64,000 bases of DNA, taken from Thalassospira sp. HJ (GTDB lineage: Bacteria > Pseudomonadota > Alphaproteobacteria > Rhodospirillales > Thalassospiraceae). This document shows positions 1-8,427 of this stretch, in pieces. Below the pieces are notes generated by a model. That model was not told the DNA's origin and ran no database searches. It saw only the letters and a program-made list of their open reading frames with translations. A program made the position numbers and the translations under genes. The DNA lies in the NCBI RefSeq assembly GCF_000948415.1, contig NZ_JYII01000012.1:620001-684000 (forward strand), given 5' to 3'. Positions within the stretch are counted from its first letter, which is position 1. Every line of letters begins with the position of its first letter.

Positions 1-705
1 CATGCTCTCGGGCAGCATGTTGCAGTGGCCCTCGGCAATTTCGACGTTAAAGCGATCCAGCATGTCGGTCGGCATATCCGGCAGATCAAGCTTGGCGGCC
101 AGATCATCGGGCAGGGCATCATTGCCGTCGCTGATCATGGGCTTAAGCAGATCATCGGGCAGGTTACCCGCCACCATCATCAAGCCGTTGTCACGCGCAG
201 CCTGTGCGATCGGGGCATAGTCATGCCATGACGGCCAACCGCGATCTTCCCACGCTAGAGCCGGGCCAAGTTCGGCAATCGGAATTTCCTGCCAACTGTC
301 ATCAAGGGTGACTTGCTGATCGCGGGTAAACATTTCCCAGACAATCGCGCGTTCCTGCTCATCAGCCTTGCTCAGTGCGTCGACCAGTTGGGCCTGATGA
401 TGATGATGGATCGGGTTGTCGTGCTTTTCGCCGATCAGAACATATTTGCGATCCGACAGGCGTTGGACAAGCACATCAAACATGATGTATTCGCCCGCTT
501 TCACATCAAAGATCAAACCCGGTGCCGGGGGGAGGGAATTGACATCCGGAAGGGTGCCCTGTGCGCTGCTATTATCCTGCGCTGCTGCCGGGCTGACCAA
601 GACGGCAAGCAGAACGGCCGATGCCAGCACAACTGCAGAAACGCCACGGGTAAAAACACGTGTCCAGGATCTGATTGAATGTTGTGAAGGCGTCGGTTGC
701 TGCAT
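1..705 (-). CDS. ChaN/DUF399-family protein, partial (C-terminus beyond window)
   Basis: Reading leftward from an ATG at 705, the frame stays open for 235 codons to the window edge, so the 3' end is missing. Residues 15-40 form a signal peptide with a hydrophobic core ending in SPAAAQD. The mature part contains YVLIGEKHDNPIHHHHQ, which matches the GE.HD....H motif of the ChaN/Cofac_haem_bdg family (PF04187), whose members are linked to haem binding or iron uptake. There is no lipobox cysteine, so the product is probably periplasmic rather than a lipoprotein. The family call rests on that motif and the export signal; the substrate is not shown. It lies 42 bp downstream of the next minus-strand gene and could be cotranscribed with it. 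Confidence 0.7.
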   Translation of the reverse strand, partial: MQQPTPSQHSIRSWTRVFTRGVSAVVLASAVLLAVLVSPAAAQDNSSAQGTLPDVNSLPPAPGLIFDVKAGEYIMFDVLVQRLSDRKYVLIGEKHDNPIHHHHQAQLVDALSKADEQERAIVWEMFTRDQQVTLDDSWQEIPIAELGPALAWEDRGWPSWHDYAPIAQAARDNGLMMVAGNLPDDLLKPMISDGNDALPDDLAAKLDLPDMPTDMLDRFNVEIAEGHCNMLPESM

Positions 706-747
706 GGGCGATGTCGTTCCGGCTCAAAGAAAAAACGCAGTATATGT

Positions 748-1902
748 TTATTTACTTATATTCAAAGCCGTTTCCAGGTCGTTAACAAGATCATCACAAT
801 CTTCGATCCCGACGGACAGGCGCAAAAGGTCTGCCGGAACCGGGCTTGTCGGGCCTTCGACGGAGGATCGATGTTCGATCAGGCTTTCAACCCCGCCAAG
901 GGAAGTTGCGCGTTTGAAAAGCTTGCACTGGTTATGGAAATCAACCGCGCGTTTTTCACCGCCCTTGACCCGAAGCGACAGCATGCCGCCAAAGCCACCC
1001 TGCATCTGCTTTTTGGCAATGTCATGGCCGATATGGCTTTCAAGGCCGGGATACTGGACCTGTTCGATCTCCGGATGGTTTTCGAAATGCTTGGCAATTG
1101 CCATGGCATTGGCACTGGCACGTTCGACACGTACCGAAAGGGTGCGCATGCCGCGCAGCAAAAGCCAGGTTTCAAACACACCAAGAACAGCACCACCGGA
1201 TGCGTGCTGTTTGCAAACACGCTGCCAGAACTCGCTGTCTGCTGCGGTGGTCAATGATCCGGCCAGAACGTCACTATGACCATTGAGGTACTTGGTCGCT
1301 GAATGCATGACGATATCAGCATCAAATTCAATCGGGCGGGTCAGAAGCGGGGTGGCGACGGTGTTATCAACCGCAACAACGGCACCGGCCGCCTTGGCAA
1401 GATTGGCAACCGCAGCAATATCAGTGATCTGCCAATCCGGGTTGGCCGGGGTTTCAAGCCAGACCAACTTGGTCTTGCCAGCAACGATGTGCTTGTCCCA
1501 GTCGGCGATATCGGCGTTATCGACGAAATCAAAGCTCAGCCCGGCGCGCACACCGCTATCGAGCATGAAGCTGCGCAGCGCCCAATACATTACCTTGGGC
1601 GCGACAACATGATCACCGGGGTTCAGCGCATGCAAAACCGCAACGGCAGCCGCCATGCCCGATGCAAACAGACGCGTTTCAGAACCGCCTTCAAGCTCGT
1701 TCAATACAGCACAAGCCTGATCATAGGTCGGGTTGTCCGCACGTGTGTAGCAGCGCCCGTCATGGTAGCTGAGATCCGTGTTGCGTTCGAACGTGGTCGA
1801 CGGATAAAGCGGCGGTGTAACGGATTTGGTGGCTTCATCAACCCAGCCAAGCGCTTGTGCGCTGATGGTGGCGGGGGACTGTTTTTTTGCATTATCAGAC
1901 AT
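748..1902 (-). CDS. Cys/Met metabolism PLP-dependent enzyme (trans-sulfuration family)
   Basis: A 384-residue fold-type I PLP enzyme of the cystathionine gamma-synthase/beta-lyase family. Visible family signatures are TPPLYPSTTFER near the N-terminus, the substrate-loop region YTRADNPTYDQ, and the PLP-lysine motif SATKYLNGHSDVLAG near residue 200. I start at the ATG at 1902, which has AGGTG upstream, rather than the longer frame reaching 1983, whose extra residues look unlike the family. A second paralogue lies at 23324-24508, so this one may have a different reaction (gamma-synthase, gamma-lyase or O-acetylhomoserine sulfhydrylase type); sequence reading alone does not decide. The gene is transcribed away from the structured repeat at 1995-2259. 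Confidence 0.85.
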   Translation of the reverse strand: MSDNAKKQSPATISAQALGWVDEATKSVTPPLYPSTTFERNTDLSYHDGRCYTRADNPTYDQACAVLNELEGGSETRLFASGMAAAVAVLHALNPGDHVVAPKVMYWALRSFMLDSGVRAGLSFDFVDNADIADWDKHIVAGKTKLVWLETPANPDWQITDIAAVANLAKAAGAVVAVDNTVATPLLTRPIEFDADIVMHSATKYLNGHSDVLAGSLTTAADSEFWQRVCKQHASGGAVLGVFETWLLLRGMRTLSVRVERASANAMAIAKHFENHPEIEQVQYPGLESHIGHDIAKKQMQGGFGGMLSLRVKGGEKRAVDFHNQCKLFKRATSLGGVESLIEHRSSVEGPTSPVPADLLRLSVGIEDCDDLVNDLETALNISK

Positions 1903-1994
1903 GGTGGCACCTGATTTGGTTGAGATTTGTTGGCGCGCAACATAACGTGGTTCCCGCCACACACCAAACTGAATTGCCACCAAAACTGATCTTT

Positions 1995-2259
1995 AGGGTC
2001 AGGAGTGGTTAATTTGATTGGAATGGCAGAGTTTATAGTTGTGAAATCCAAGGAAAATCCCGCTGGGCGGGGTGGTATCCCGCGCAAGGGGTTTGACGTC
2101 GGAGTTTGCAACTATAAACTCTGTCCTCCGGATCGCTCAGATTTGCACGGGCTACTTTGTTGCAAAACCTTGAAAGATAGATATCTTCCTGCGGTTTCGT
2201 TCCGCGTATCCGCACAAATCTGAGCGACCATTCGAACCAAATTAACCGCTCCTGACCCT
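1995..2259 (+). repeat. Structured 265-bp repeat, copy 1 (MITE-like or structured RNA)
   Basis: This is the first of two copies of a 265-bp element; the other is at 17819-18083 in inverse orientation. The ends are imperfect inverted repeats of about 32 bp beginning AGGGTCAGG and ending CCTGACCCT, and the flanking bases are TA on both sides. Inside are two more long inverted repeats: element positions 33-47 pair with 115-129, and 136-156 pair with 216-236. The whole can fold as a three-way junction. By hand alignment it matches copy 2 at about 226 of 265 positions without gaps. The differences in stems are mostly compensated. It ends ten bases before the ATG of the gene at 2270. No transposase is seen, so a non-autonomous mobile element or a structured RNA are both open. 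Confidence 0.85.
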
Positions 2260-2269
2260 AGGCCCCCAC

Positions 2270-3583
2270 ATGACGAATTATCCCAAGACCACCCTGCCCA
2301 AGGAATGCGACGTTGTTGTTATCGGCGGCGGTATTCACGGCTCATCTTCTGCCTATTACCTGACCAAGGCCGGCATGAAAGTTGTGCTTCTGGAAAAGGA
2401 CACCATCGCGTCGCATCAGTCCGGGCGTGCTTGGGGCTTTGTGCGCCAGCAGGGGCGTGATCCGATTGAGTTGCCGCTGATGATGGAAGGCAACAAGATC
2501 TGGCAAGGCCTTGAAAAGGAACTGAATGCCGATCTGGAATGGCGTCAGGGTGGGGTCCTGTTCGTTGCGCGCGATGACAAGGAAATGAGCGAGTTCGAAC
2601 AGTGGATCGATGATTCCAAGGGCTTCGGGATCGAAACGCAGGTTCTTGATCCCAAGGGTGTTGAAAAGCTCGTCCCCGGCATCACAGCACCCGGTGTCGG
2701 CGGCATCTACACGCCATCAGACGGTCAGGCCGAACCGAAAAAGGCCGCACCGGCCATTGCCAAACGCGCCAGTGAATTGGGTGCCGTGATTGCCGAAGGC
2801 TGCGGCGCACTTTCGATTGAAACCGAAGCAGGCGCAATCAGTTCTGTTGTCTCTGAGCAGGGCGAGATCAAATGCAAATACGTCATTTGTGCTGCCGGGG
2901 CGGCGACGCATAAATTCGTTGCCAAGTTCGGGCGACGTTTGCCGCAACAAACCACGCGCGGCACCGTGATTCGCACCACCCCGGTGCCAGATATCTCCGC
3001 TGCTGGCACACTGGCGGCCGGTCTTGCATTTCGTCAGCGCGCCGATGGTTCGATGAACATCGCTGATGAGTTCATGACCGACATTGACCTGACGATGGGG
3101 CGTTTGAAATATGCCCGCGACTTCATGCCGGGGCTTTTGGATAACTGGGCGACCTTCAAGTTCCACTTCAACAAGCGGTTCTTTGATGATCTGGTAGATC
3201 GCATGCCGGGATCTGATGCCGCCAAACAGCCGATGATCGGTCGGCGCACTAATCAGGCCGAACCCTATGAAGTGCGCGTTAAAAACGCGATGCGCAACCT
3301 GCAAAAGGTCCTGCCACAGATCAAGAAAGTCGGCATTGTCGATACCTGGGCGGGCGACATCGACGTCACCCCGGATGCCGTGCCGGTGATTGATCAGTTC
3401 GAAAACCCCAAGCACTTCTTTGTCGCGTCGGGCTTCTCGGGCCATGGCTTTGCCATGGGGCCTGTGGTGGGCAAGGTGCTGGCAGACTGGATTACCACCG
3501 GGCAACCCTCAATCTCGGTCAAGGGTATGGAGCTTGGCCGGTTTGAAGACGGCACCCGCCGCACCCCGCGTACACGGGTCTGA
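2270..3583 (+). CDS. FAD-dependent oxidoreductase, DAO family
   Basis: A 437-residue protein with the N-terminal dinucleotide-binding fingerprint VVVIGGGIHGSSSAYYL at residues 15-31, the following acidic strand (VVLLEKD), and a C-terminal GFSGHGFAMGP motif typical of the D-amino acid oxidase/sarcosine oxidase beta superfamily (PF01266). It likely oxidises an amine or amino acid, passing electrons from FAD to oxygen or a carrier. The specific substrate cannot be told. No Shine-Dalgarno match is visible in the ten bases between the repeat end and this ATG. The repeat may therefore have replaced the native leader, or it may supply one. The next gene is convergent. Confidence 0.85.
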   Translation: MTNYPKTTLPKECDVVVIGGGIHGSSSAYYLTKAGMKVVLLEKDTIASHQSGRAWGFVRQQGRDPIELPLMMEGNKIWQGLEKELNADLEWRQGGVLFVARDDKEMSEFEQWIDDSKGFGIETQVLDPKGVEKLVPGITAPGVGGIYTPSDGQAEPKKAAPAIAKRASELGAVIAEGCGALSIETEAGAISSVVSEQGEIKCKYVICAAGAATHKFVAKFGRRLPQQTTRGTVIRTTPVPDISAAGTLAAGLAFRQRADGSMNIADEFMTDIDLTMGRLKYARDFMPGLLDNWATFKFHFNKRFFDDLVDRMPGSDAAKQPMIGRRTNQAEPYEVRVKNAMRNLQKVLPQIKKVGIVDTWAGDIDVTPDAVPVIDQFENPKHFFVASGFSGHGFAMGPVVGKVLADWITTGQPSISVKGMELGRFEDGTRRTPRTRV

Positions 3584-3617
3584 TCCCCTAAAGAAATTCG
3601 ATATCGGGCAGGGGCGG

Positions 3618-4469
3618 TTATAGGCTGCGCGCCAGACGCAGGATAATCGCCCCGCCCAGCGTCATCATGGTTGAGGACAACTTCACAAGGTTAAGCTTCT
3701 CACCCATGAAGAACACGCCAATCAGAAGGGCAAAGACGATACCGGTTTCGCGTAGTGCGACCACAAGCGGGATCGGTGCCTGCGTAAAGGCCCACATGAC
3801 CGTGGCATAGGCCGCAAAGGACGCGGTGCCCCCAACCACAAAGACCTTTTTGCCGGATCTTGCAATATCGGCCAGCATGCGCGGGCGCATGAAGGTTACG
3901 ATCACGGCAAAGATCACAACGTTGCCAATCGTCTGATAGCTGTAATAGCCAAGTGCCGTTCCAGCCAGCCGTGCGCCCGTACCATCGACCAGTGAATAGC
4001 TGCTGATAAAGCAACCGGTGACGATGGCGGCAACGGCAGCATTGCGGTTGCGCAGACCATCGGCCTGACGGGTGATGCACATACTGATGATGCCAACCCC
4101 GATCACGACAATCGCCAGCCACTCACTGACATGCAGGGTAACCCCCATGATCAGCACCGAAACGGCGGCAACAATCAGCGGCGAAGATCCGCGTGCAATC
4201 GGATAGACCTGGCTTAGATCACCAAGGCGATAGGCCAGGATCAAAAACAGCTGATAGCCGATATGGAGCCCGATGGAGCCAATCAGATAGGGCCAGCTTT
4301 CCGGGGCCGGAAGATCAACCAACGGCAAAAGGATCAGAACAATCGGCGTATGACCAAGCACAATCGCCGTCATGTTCATCAGTTTGTCAGCGCCACCCTT
4401 GACCAATGCATTCCACACGGCATGCATCAGGGCAGCACCCATTACGGCAAGAAACACAGTCAAAGTCAT
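3618..4469 (-). CDS. EamA/DMT-family transporter
   Basis: A 283-residue integral membrane protein with about ten hydrophobic helices spread over its length, arranged as two EamA-like halves. The ends are characteristic: MTLTVFLAVMGAALMHAVWN at the start and a last helix pair ending GGAIILRLARSL. Drug/metabolite transporters of this size export small metabolites or amino acids. I prefer the ATG at 4469, because the 13 extra residues encoded from 4508 are polar and unlike a first helix. No strong ribosome site is visible for either start. The gene converges with the FAD oxidoreductase, with only 34 bp between the stops. Confidence 0.8.
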   Translation of the reverse strand: MTLTVFLAVMGAALMHAVWNALVKGGADKLMNMTAIVLGHTPIVLILLPLVDLPAPESWPYLIGSIGLHIGYQLFLILAYRLGDLSQVYPIARGSSPLIVAAVSVLIMGVTLHVSEWLAIVVIGVGIISMCITRQADGLRNRNAAVAAIVTGCFISSYSLVDGTGARLAGTALGYYSYQTIGNVVIFAVIVTFMRPRMLADIARSGKKVFVVGGTASFAAYATVMWAFTQAPIPLVVALRETGIVFALLIGVFFMGEKLNLVKLSSTMMTLGGAIILRLARSL

Positions 4470-4560
4470 GGCGGGGCAATCAATGTTACGATTTTGTGAC
4501 GCAATCATTGATGCTTAGCATGCAGTTTGAAAAACCACCAAACCGAACTTGACTGGGCTG

Positions 4561-5649
4561 CTATGTGGTGGACGCCGTAGGCTCGACATTTTCGCGGGTT
4601 GTCGATGCGGATTTCGGTTTGCCATCAAAGAACCGTGTCGCGCCAATTGGTGGCGCAATGAAATCGCCATCGGCAATTCCGGCATCCTTGCGTGCGGTGG
4701 CCAGTCGCTGGGGCGGCTCATCCACCGGTTCGGCTGTAAGCACAAAGGTGCCCCAGTGAATGGCAAGTGCTTGTTTGACGCCCATTTTCTGCATGATCTG
4801 AATGGCTTCTTCGGGATTGCAGTGGGAGTTGCGCATGAAATCGCGGGGGTCATAGGCCCCGATGGGGATCAGACCAAAATCAATCCCGCCATGGATGGTG
4901 CCCATTTCAGTAAACAGCGCCTCGTTCCAACCCGTATCACCGACAAAATAGAACCGGTAACCATCTGCGAATTCGAGAACATAGCCACCCCACAGCATTT
5001 CCTTGCGGTCCTTGGTAGTGCGGCTTGACCAATGGTTGGACGGCACGTGGGTGATTTTCAGATCATCATGATGATGGCTTTCATCCCAATCGAGCTCGAC
5101 ATAGCGATCAGCCGTAATGCCGGCCTTCTCCAGAAGCGCGCCGTTCTTGAGCGGCAGGACGTAGCGCGGCGCGTTGCCAAGTTCCGTCAGGCTGGCAAGA
5201 TCGAAATGGTCGTAGTGATTGTGTGACAGCAACACCAGATCAAGCTCGGGCAGCTGATCAATGGCAAGGCCCGGCTGGGTATAGCGTTTCGGACCAAGGC
5301 GCCTGAACGGGGATGCGCGGTCGGAAAAGACCGGGTCGGTCAGGATATTAAGCCCGCCATATTGCACCAGAACCGTGGCATGGCCGACCCATGTGACCTG
5401 CAGCCGGGCCGGGTCCGGATTGCGGATGGCCTCATGATCGGGTGTCTCGGTCGCGATCTTGCCGATCTGATGTTTGGCCTTGGGCCAGTTGTCATCGCCA
5501 AAATAGCGCCGCCGCAAGAAATGCCAGAAGGACCGTTTGACCGTGTCGGGCAGGGGATGGCGGTTTTCAAAACCGGTATCGGTGTGATGGTCGCGTTTTG
5601 CTTTTTGCTGCACGTTTTTGTCCTGATCCGGTTTGGGCGTGATCGCCAT
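4561..5649 (-). CDS. MBL-fold metallohydrolase (UlaG/NAPE-PLD-like)
   Basis: A 362-residue metallo-beta-lactamase-fold protein. The zinc-binding motif appears as LLSHNHYDHFD, preceded by TWVGHATVLVQ and ILTDPVFSDRASP. Further conserved histidines are in VPSNHWSSR, in FVGDTGWNE and in AIHWGTF. This order matches the UlaG and N-acyl-phosphatidylethanolamine phospholipase D branch (PF12706), which hydrolyses phosphodiester or lactone bonds. The substrate here is unknown. The start at 5649 gives the MAITPKPDQ N-terminus; the frame extends to 5769, but that stretch overlaps the hairpins at 5705-5780 and does not look like protein. No signal peptide is apparent, so a cytoplasmic location is likely. 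Confidence 0.8.
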   Translation of the reverse strand: MAITPKPDQDKNVQQKAKRDHHTDTGFENRHPLPDTVKRSFWHFLRRRYFGDDNWPKAKHQIGKIATETPDHEAIRNPDPARLQVTWVGHATVLVQYGGLNILTDPVFSDRASPFRRLGPKRYTQPGLAIDQLPELDLVLLSHNHYDHFDLASLTELGNAPRYVLPLKNGALLEKAGITADRYVELDWDESHHHDDLKITHVPSNHWSSRTTKDRKEMLWGGYVLEFADGYRFYFVGDTGWNEALFTEMGTIHGGIDFGLIPIGAYDPRDFMRNSHCNPEEAIQIMQKMGVKQALAIHWGTFVLTAEPVDEPPQRLATARKDAGIADGDFIAPPIGATRFFDGKPKSASTTRENVEPTASTT

Positions 5650-5704
5650 GCTGCGCTTTATACGGGCCTTTATAAGGTAACGGGCAATTTCACCTGCGCA
5701 AGGG

Positions 5705-5739
5705 AAAGGCCGGAATGCGGGGCATGCTTTCCGGCCTTT
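5705..5739 (-). terminator. Probable terminator of the thiZXY operon
   Basis: An 11-bp perfect inverted repeat, AAAGGCCGGAA and TTCCGGCCTTT, with a 13-nt loop lies downstream of thiY on the minus strand. On that strand it is followed by a short pyrimidine run (TTTCCC). A second inverted repeat, GCTTTCGC with GCGAAAGC at 5746-5780, lies between it and the thiY stop. Confidence 0.6.
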
Positions 5740-5798
5740 CGGGGTGCTTTCGCAGGTGCTGGGACGCAACCCGCGAAAGCAGGGGGGGGACTGGTTGG

Positions 5799-6752
5799 TT
5801 ACTCGATCACGGTTGCGTAGGTTTCCAGCGCCGGGGTTTTATCAATCAATCCCTGTTTGACCATGTAGTCGGCAAAGCGGGCATAGCGGGCCTTATCAAG
5901 GGCTGCCGGGCGCAGGGCAAAGCGCGGAATGGTATCGGCCCATGCCTTGATATTGAGTTCGTCATCAAGGTTCGGATAGGCAGCAATGAAGGCCTTCCAG
6001 CTGTCATCGGGATGGTTGATCAGGTACTGCACACCTTCTTCAAGGGCTGCCAGCATGCGGGCGTAGCGCGGATCATTGGTCTGATCATTGCGCACTGTCA
6101 GGATCAGCTCGTCATAGGGCGGAACGCCTTCTTCCTCGACAAAGAATGCCTTGCCGGGCTTGCCTTCGATTTCCATCTGATTGAGTTCGAAATTGCGATA
6201 GCCGCCAATGATCGCATCGACCTGACCGGAATAAAGCGATGGCGACAGCGAGAAGTTCACATTGATCAGCTCGACATCGTCAATCGATACCCCGTGACTG
6301 GCCAGCATGGTGCCAAGCAATGCATCCTCAAACCCGGCCAGCGAATAACCGATCTTCTTGCCTTTAAGGTCGGCGATTTCCTTGATCGGGCCATCTTCGA
6401 GCACAATCAGGCTGTTAAGCGGGGTCGCAACAAGAGTCCCGATGCGGGTCAGTGGCAGGCCTTCGGCAGCCTGAACATGAAGCTGCGGCTGATAGTTCAC
6501 TGCCACATCGCCCTGACCAGCCGCAACCAAGCGCGGCGGCGCGGACGGATCGGATGGTTCGATCAGTTCGACATCAAGATCATGATTGGCAAAAAAACCC
6601 TTTTCCTTGGCAACGATCAGCGGCGCGTGATCGGGGTTAACGAACCAGTCCAGAAGGATGGTCAGCTTGTCTGCGGCAAAGGCCGTGCTGGACGTTGCCA
6701 GAACAGCAGCCCCAAGGCTTGCCGCGGTAAGCATGGATTTCAGGCGTGACAT
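5799..6752 (-). CDS. thiY: ABC transporter substrate-binding protein, thiamine precursor (HMP) uptake
   Basis: A 317-residue periplasmic binding protein of the NMT1/THI5-like family. Residues 1-24 are a signal peptide ending in STAFAADK. The mature start KLTILLDWFVNPDHAPLIVAKEKGFF is typical of ThiY proteins that capture 4-amino-5-hydroxymethyl-2-methylpyrimidine or related pyrimidines. It is the last gene of a three-gene ABC operon headed by a TPP riboswitch, which supports the thiamine role. The start at 6752 is fixed by a strong GGAGG eight bases upstream. HMP rather than formylaminopyrimidine or thiamine itself is inferred from family and context. Confidence 0.85.
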   Translation of the reverse strand: MSRLKSMLTAASLGAAVLATSSTAFAADKLTILLDWFVNPDHAPLIVAKEKGFFANHDLDVELIEPSDPSAPPRLVAAGQGDVAVNYQPQLHVQAAEGLPLTRIGTLVATPLNSLIVLEDGPIKEIADLKGKKIGYSLAGFEDALLGTMLASHGVSIDDVELINVNFSLSPSLYSGQVDAIIGGYRNFELNQMEIEGKPGKAFFVEEEGVPPYDELILTVRNDQTNDPRYARMLAALEEGVQYLINHPDDSWKAFIAAYPNLDDELNIKAWADTIPRFALRPAALDKARYARFADYMVKQGLIDKTPALETYATVIE

Positions 6753-6832
6753 GGAAGAACCTCCGTATTTATGCGCCGTGCATTCATTGTGTAAGGGATG
6801 GTGTCGCTGCCCATCGGGCTGCGAAATTCTTT

Positions 6833-7645
6833 TTATTGTGCCGGTTTCAGACTGTCGGGTTGCCATGGCAGGGCTGCGCGCAGCACGCGATCAACAATGA
6901 AATATTGCGTGATCGAAAATGCACACAGGATCAGAAGACAGGCAAAAACCATATCGATCTGAACCCGTGCATTGGCATGCAGCATCAGATAGCCCAGCCC
7001 ATGACTGGACCCGACCCATTCGCCAATCACCGCCCCAATCGGGGCGACTGCGGTGGCCACCCGAAATCCCGATGCAAAGGCGGGCAGGGCAGCAGGCAAA
7101 CGGATATGGGTCAAAAGTCGCCAGCGACTGGCCCCCATGGTGCGTCCCAGATCAAGCCAGCCGGTTTCAGTCCGTGACAGGCCATCGAAAAAGGCCACCG
7201 TCACCGGGAAGAAAATGATCAGGGCGGCCATGGCGATCTTGGAAGCCAGACCAAAGCCCAGCCACAGCACCAGAAGCGGGGCCAGGGCAAAGAACGGAAT
7301 GGCCTGCGAAACAAGCAGGATCGGCATCAACCAGAAACGCACCGGTGAAAACAGCGCCATCGGAATGGCCGCCAGCGTGCCAAGCGCCGCCCCGGCAAAC
7401 AGACCGATCACGGTTTCCGCAATGGTATATTGCGCGTGATCGAACAGCACATCATGCCTCGCGATCAGGGTCGTCCAGACATCGGCCGGGGTTGGTAGCA
7501 TGTATTTTGGCGCACCGGTGACGATCACCAGCACCTGCCACGTGGCAATCAAAGCGACGACGATTATCAGCGGGCGGGCCAGCATCAGCCAGCGACGCTC
7601 GGAAAGCGGTTTTGATTTGGTCTGATGATTGATTTGATGGGTCAT
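6833..7645 (-). CDS. thiX: ABC transporter permease, thiamine precursor uptake
   Basis: A 270-residue inner-membrane permease with about six hydrophobic helices and the permease EAA-type loop near residues 155-180 (ARTMGASRWRLLTHIRLPAALPAF would be the loop region; key residues are the G of MGAS and the following R/L pattern). It belongs to the BPD_transp_1 family together with SsuC- and TauC-like proteins. Its ATG at 7645 overlaps the TGA of thiZ (ATGA), so the two are translationally coupled. With thiZ and thiY it should form one importer controlled by the upstream TPP riboswitch. Confidence 0.85.
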   Translation of the reverse strand: MTHQINHQTKSKPLSERRWLMLARPLIIVVALIATWQVLVIVTGAPKYMLPTPADVWTTLIARHDVLFDHAQYTIAETVIGLFAGAALGTLAAIPMALFSPVRFWLMPILLVSQAIPFFALAPLLVLWLGFGLASKIAMAALIIFFPVTVAFFDGLSRTETGWLDLGRTMGASRWRLLTHIRLPAALPAFASGFRVATAVAPIGAVIGEWVGSSHGLGYLMLHANARVQIDMVFACLLILCAFSITQYFIVDRVLRAALPWQPDSLKPAQ

Positions 7646-8424
7646 GCCGCGCCCTCCGATGGCTCGGCCCCAAGCTGGCCAAGCAATTCGGCCTGTTGGG
7701 CCAGAATATCGGGGACGGCAATGTTGCGCGGGCTTTGGCCCTTGGGTGTGATGGCATCCTGCAAACGTGCCGGGCTACCAGACAAGACATGGACACGATC
7801 ACCTAGACGCAGCGCCTCAAGCGGGTCATGGGTTACCAGCAATACCGTCTTGCCGCGCAGAACTCGTGCGGCGAGTTCCTGCAGACGCAGGCGGTTGAGC
7901 GGATCAAGGGCCGAGAATGGTTCATCCATCAGAACGACGGGGCGATCTTCCATCAGCGTTCTGGCAAGGGCTGCGCGCTGCTTCATGCCGCCAGACAGTT
8001 CGGCGGGGCGCAAATGGGCGGCATCAGCCAAGCCGACCTCACTTAACAAATGTGAGGCTTTGTCATGTTTGGGTTTTTCACCGCGCAGGACCGCGCCCAG
8101 CACCACATTTTCATGCACGGTGCGCCAGGGTAAAAGCAGGTCCTGCTGCGCCATATAGGCCACGCGACCGGCAAGCGGGATATTATCGGAACAGGTGATG
8201 GTACCGCTAACATCGCCTTCAACAAGGCCCGCGAAGTAACGCAAAAGCGTGCTTTTCCCAACCCCGCTTGGCCCCAGAAGGCAGGTGAAGCTGCCTGCCT
8301 GTAACGTCAGGTCAAGGTCATGGAAGATGTCGGTCGCGTTAAACGCAACGCGTCCGCCACGCAGGGCGATATCAAATTTGGTGGGATTTTGCGCCGTCGG
8401 GGGCGCTTGTTCTGTGCTGCGCAT
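7642..8424 (-). CDS. thiZ: ABC transporter ATP-binding protein, thiamine precursor uptake
   Basis: A 260-residue ATPase with Walker A GPSGVGKST near residue 54, the Q-loop (MAQQDLLLPWR), signature LSGGMKQR, Walker B VVLMDEPFSALD and the switch histidine in LLVTHDPLEAL. It is the first gene of the thiZXY operon and lies directly behind the riboswitch. The start codon at 8424 is preceded by GGAAGG, which forms the 3' strand of the riboswitch P1 helix. TPP binding should therefore hide the ribosome site. The order ATPase, permease, binding protein is common for HMP importers in alphaproteobacteria. Confidence 0.87.
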   Translation of the reverse strand: MRSTEQAPPTAQNPTKFDIALRGGRVAFNATDIFHDLDLTLQAGSFTCLLGPSGVGKSTLLRYFAGLVEGDVSGTITCSDNIPLAGRVAYMAQQDLLLPWRTVHENVVLGAVLRGEKPKHDKASHLLSEVGLADAAHLRPAELSGGMKQRAALARTLMEDRPVVLMDEPFSALDPLNRLRLQELAARVLRGKTVLLVTHDPLEALRLGDRVHVLSGSPARLQDAITPKGQSPRNIAVPDILAQQAELLGQLGAEPSEGAA

Positions 8425-8427
8425 TCG

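Noticed and set aside
416..1279. Long plus-strand frames opposite the first two genes
   Set aside because: They are antisense shadows: the minus-strand frames carry the recognisable ChaN-like and PLP-enzyme motifs, while these products are arginine- and serine-rich without any family pattern.
2033..2215. A conserved 60-residue reading frame inside both repeat copies (minus strand at 2033-2215, plus strand at 17851-18045)
   Set aside because: The frames align over 60 residues, but of about 21 differing codons only about three are synonymous, the reverse of a protein under selection. The changes follow stem pairing instead, so the open frame is a by-product of nucleotide conservation.
5715..6749. 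A 344-codon plus-strand frame opposite thiY
   Set aside because: It is fully antisense to a binding protein with signal peptide and riboswitch-linked operon; its own product has no domain.
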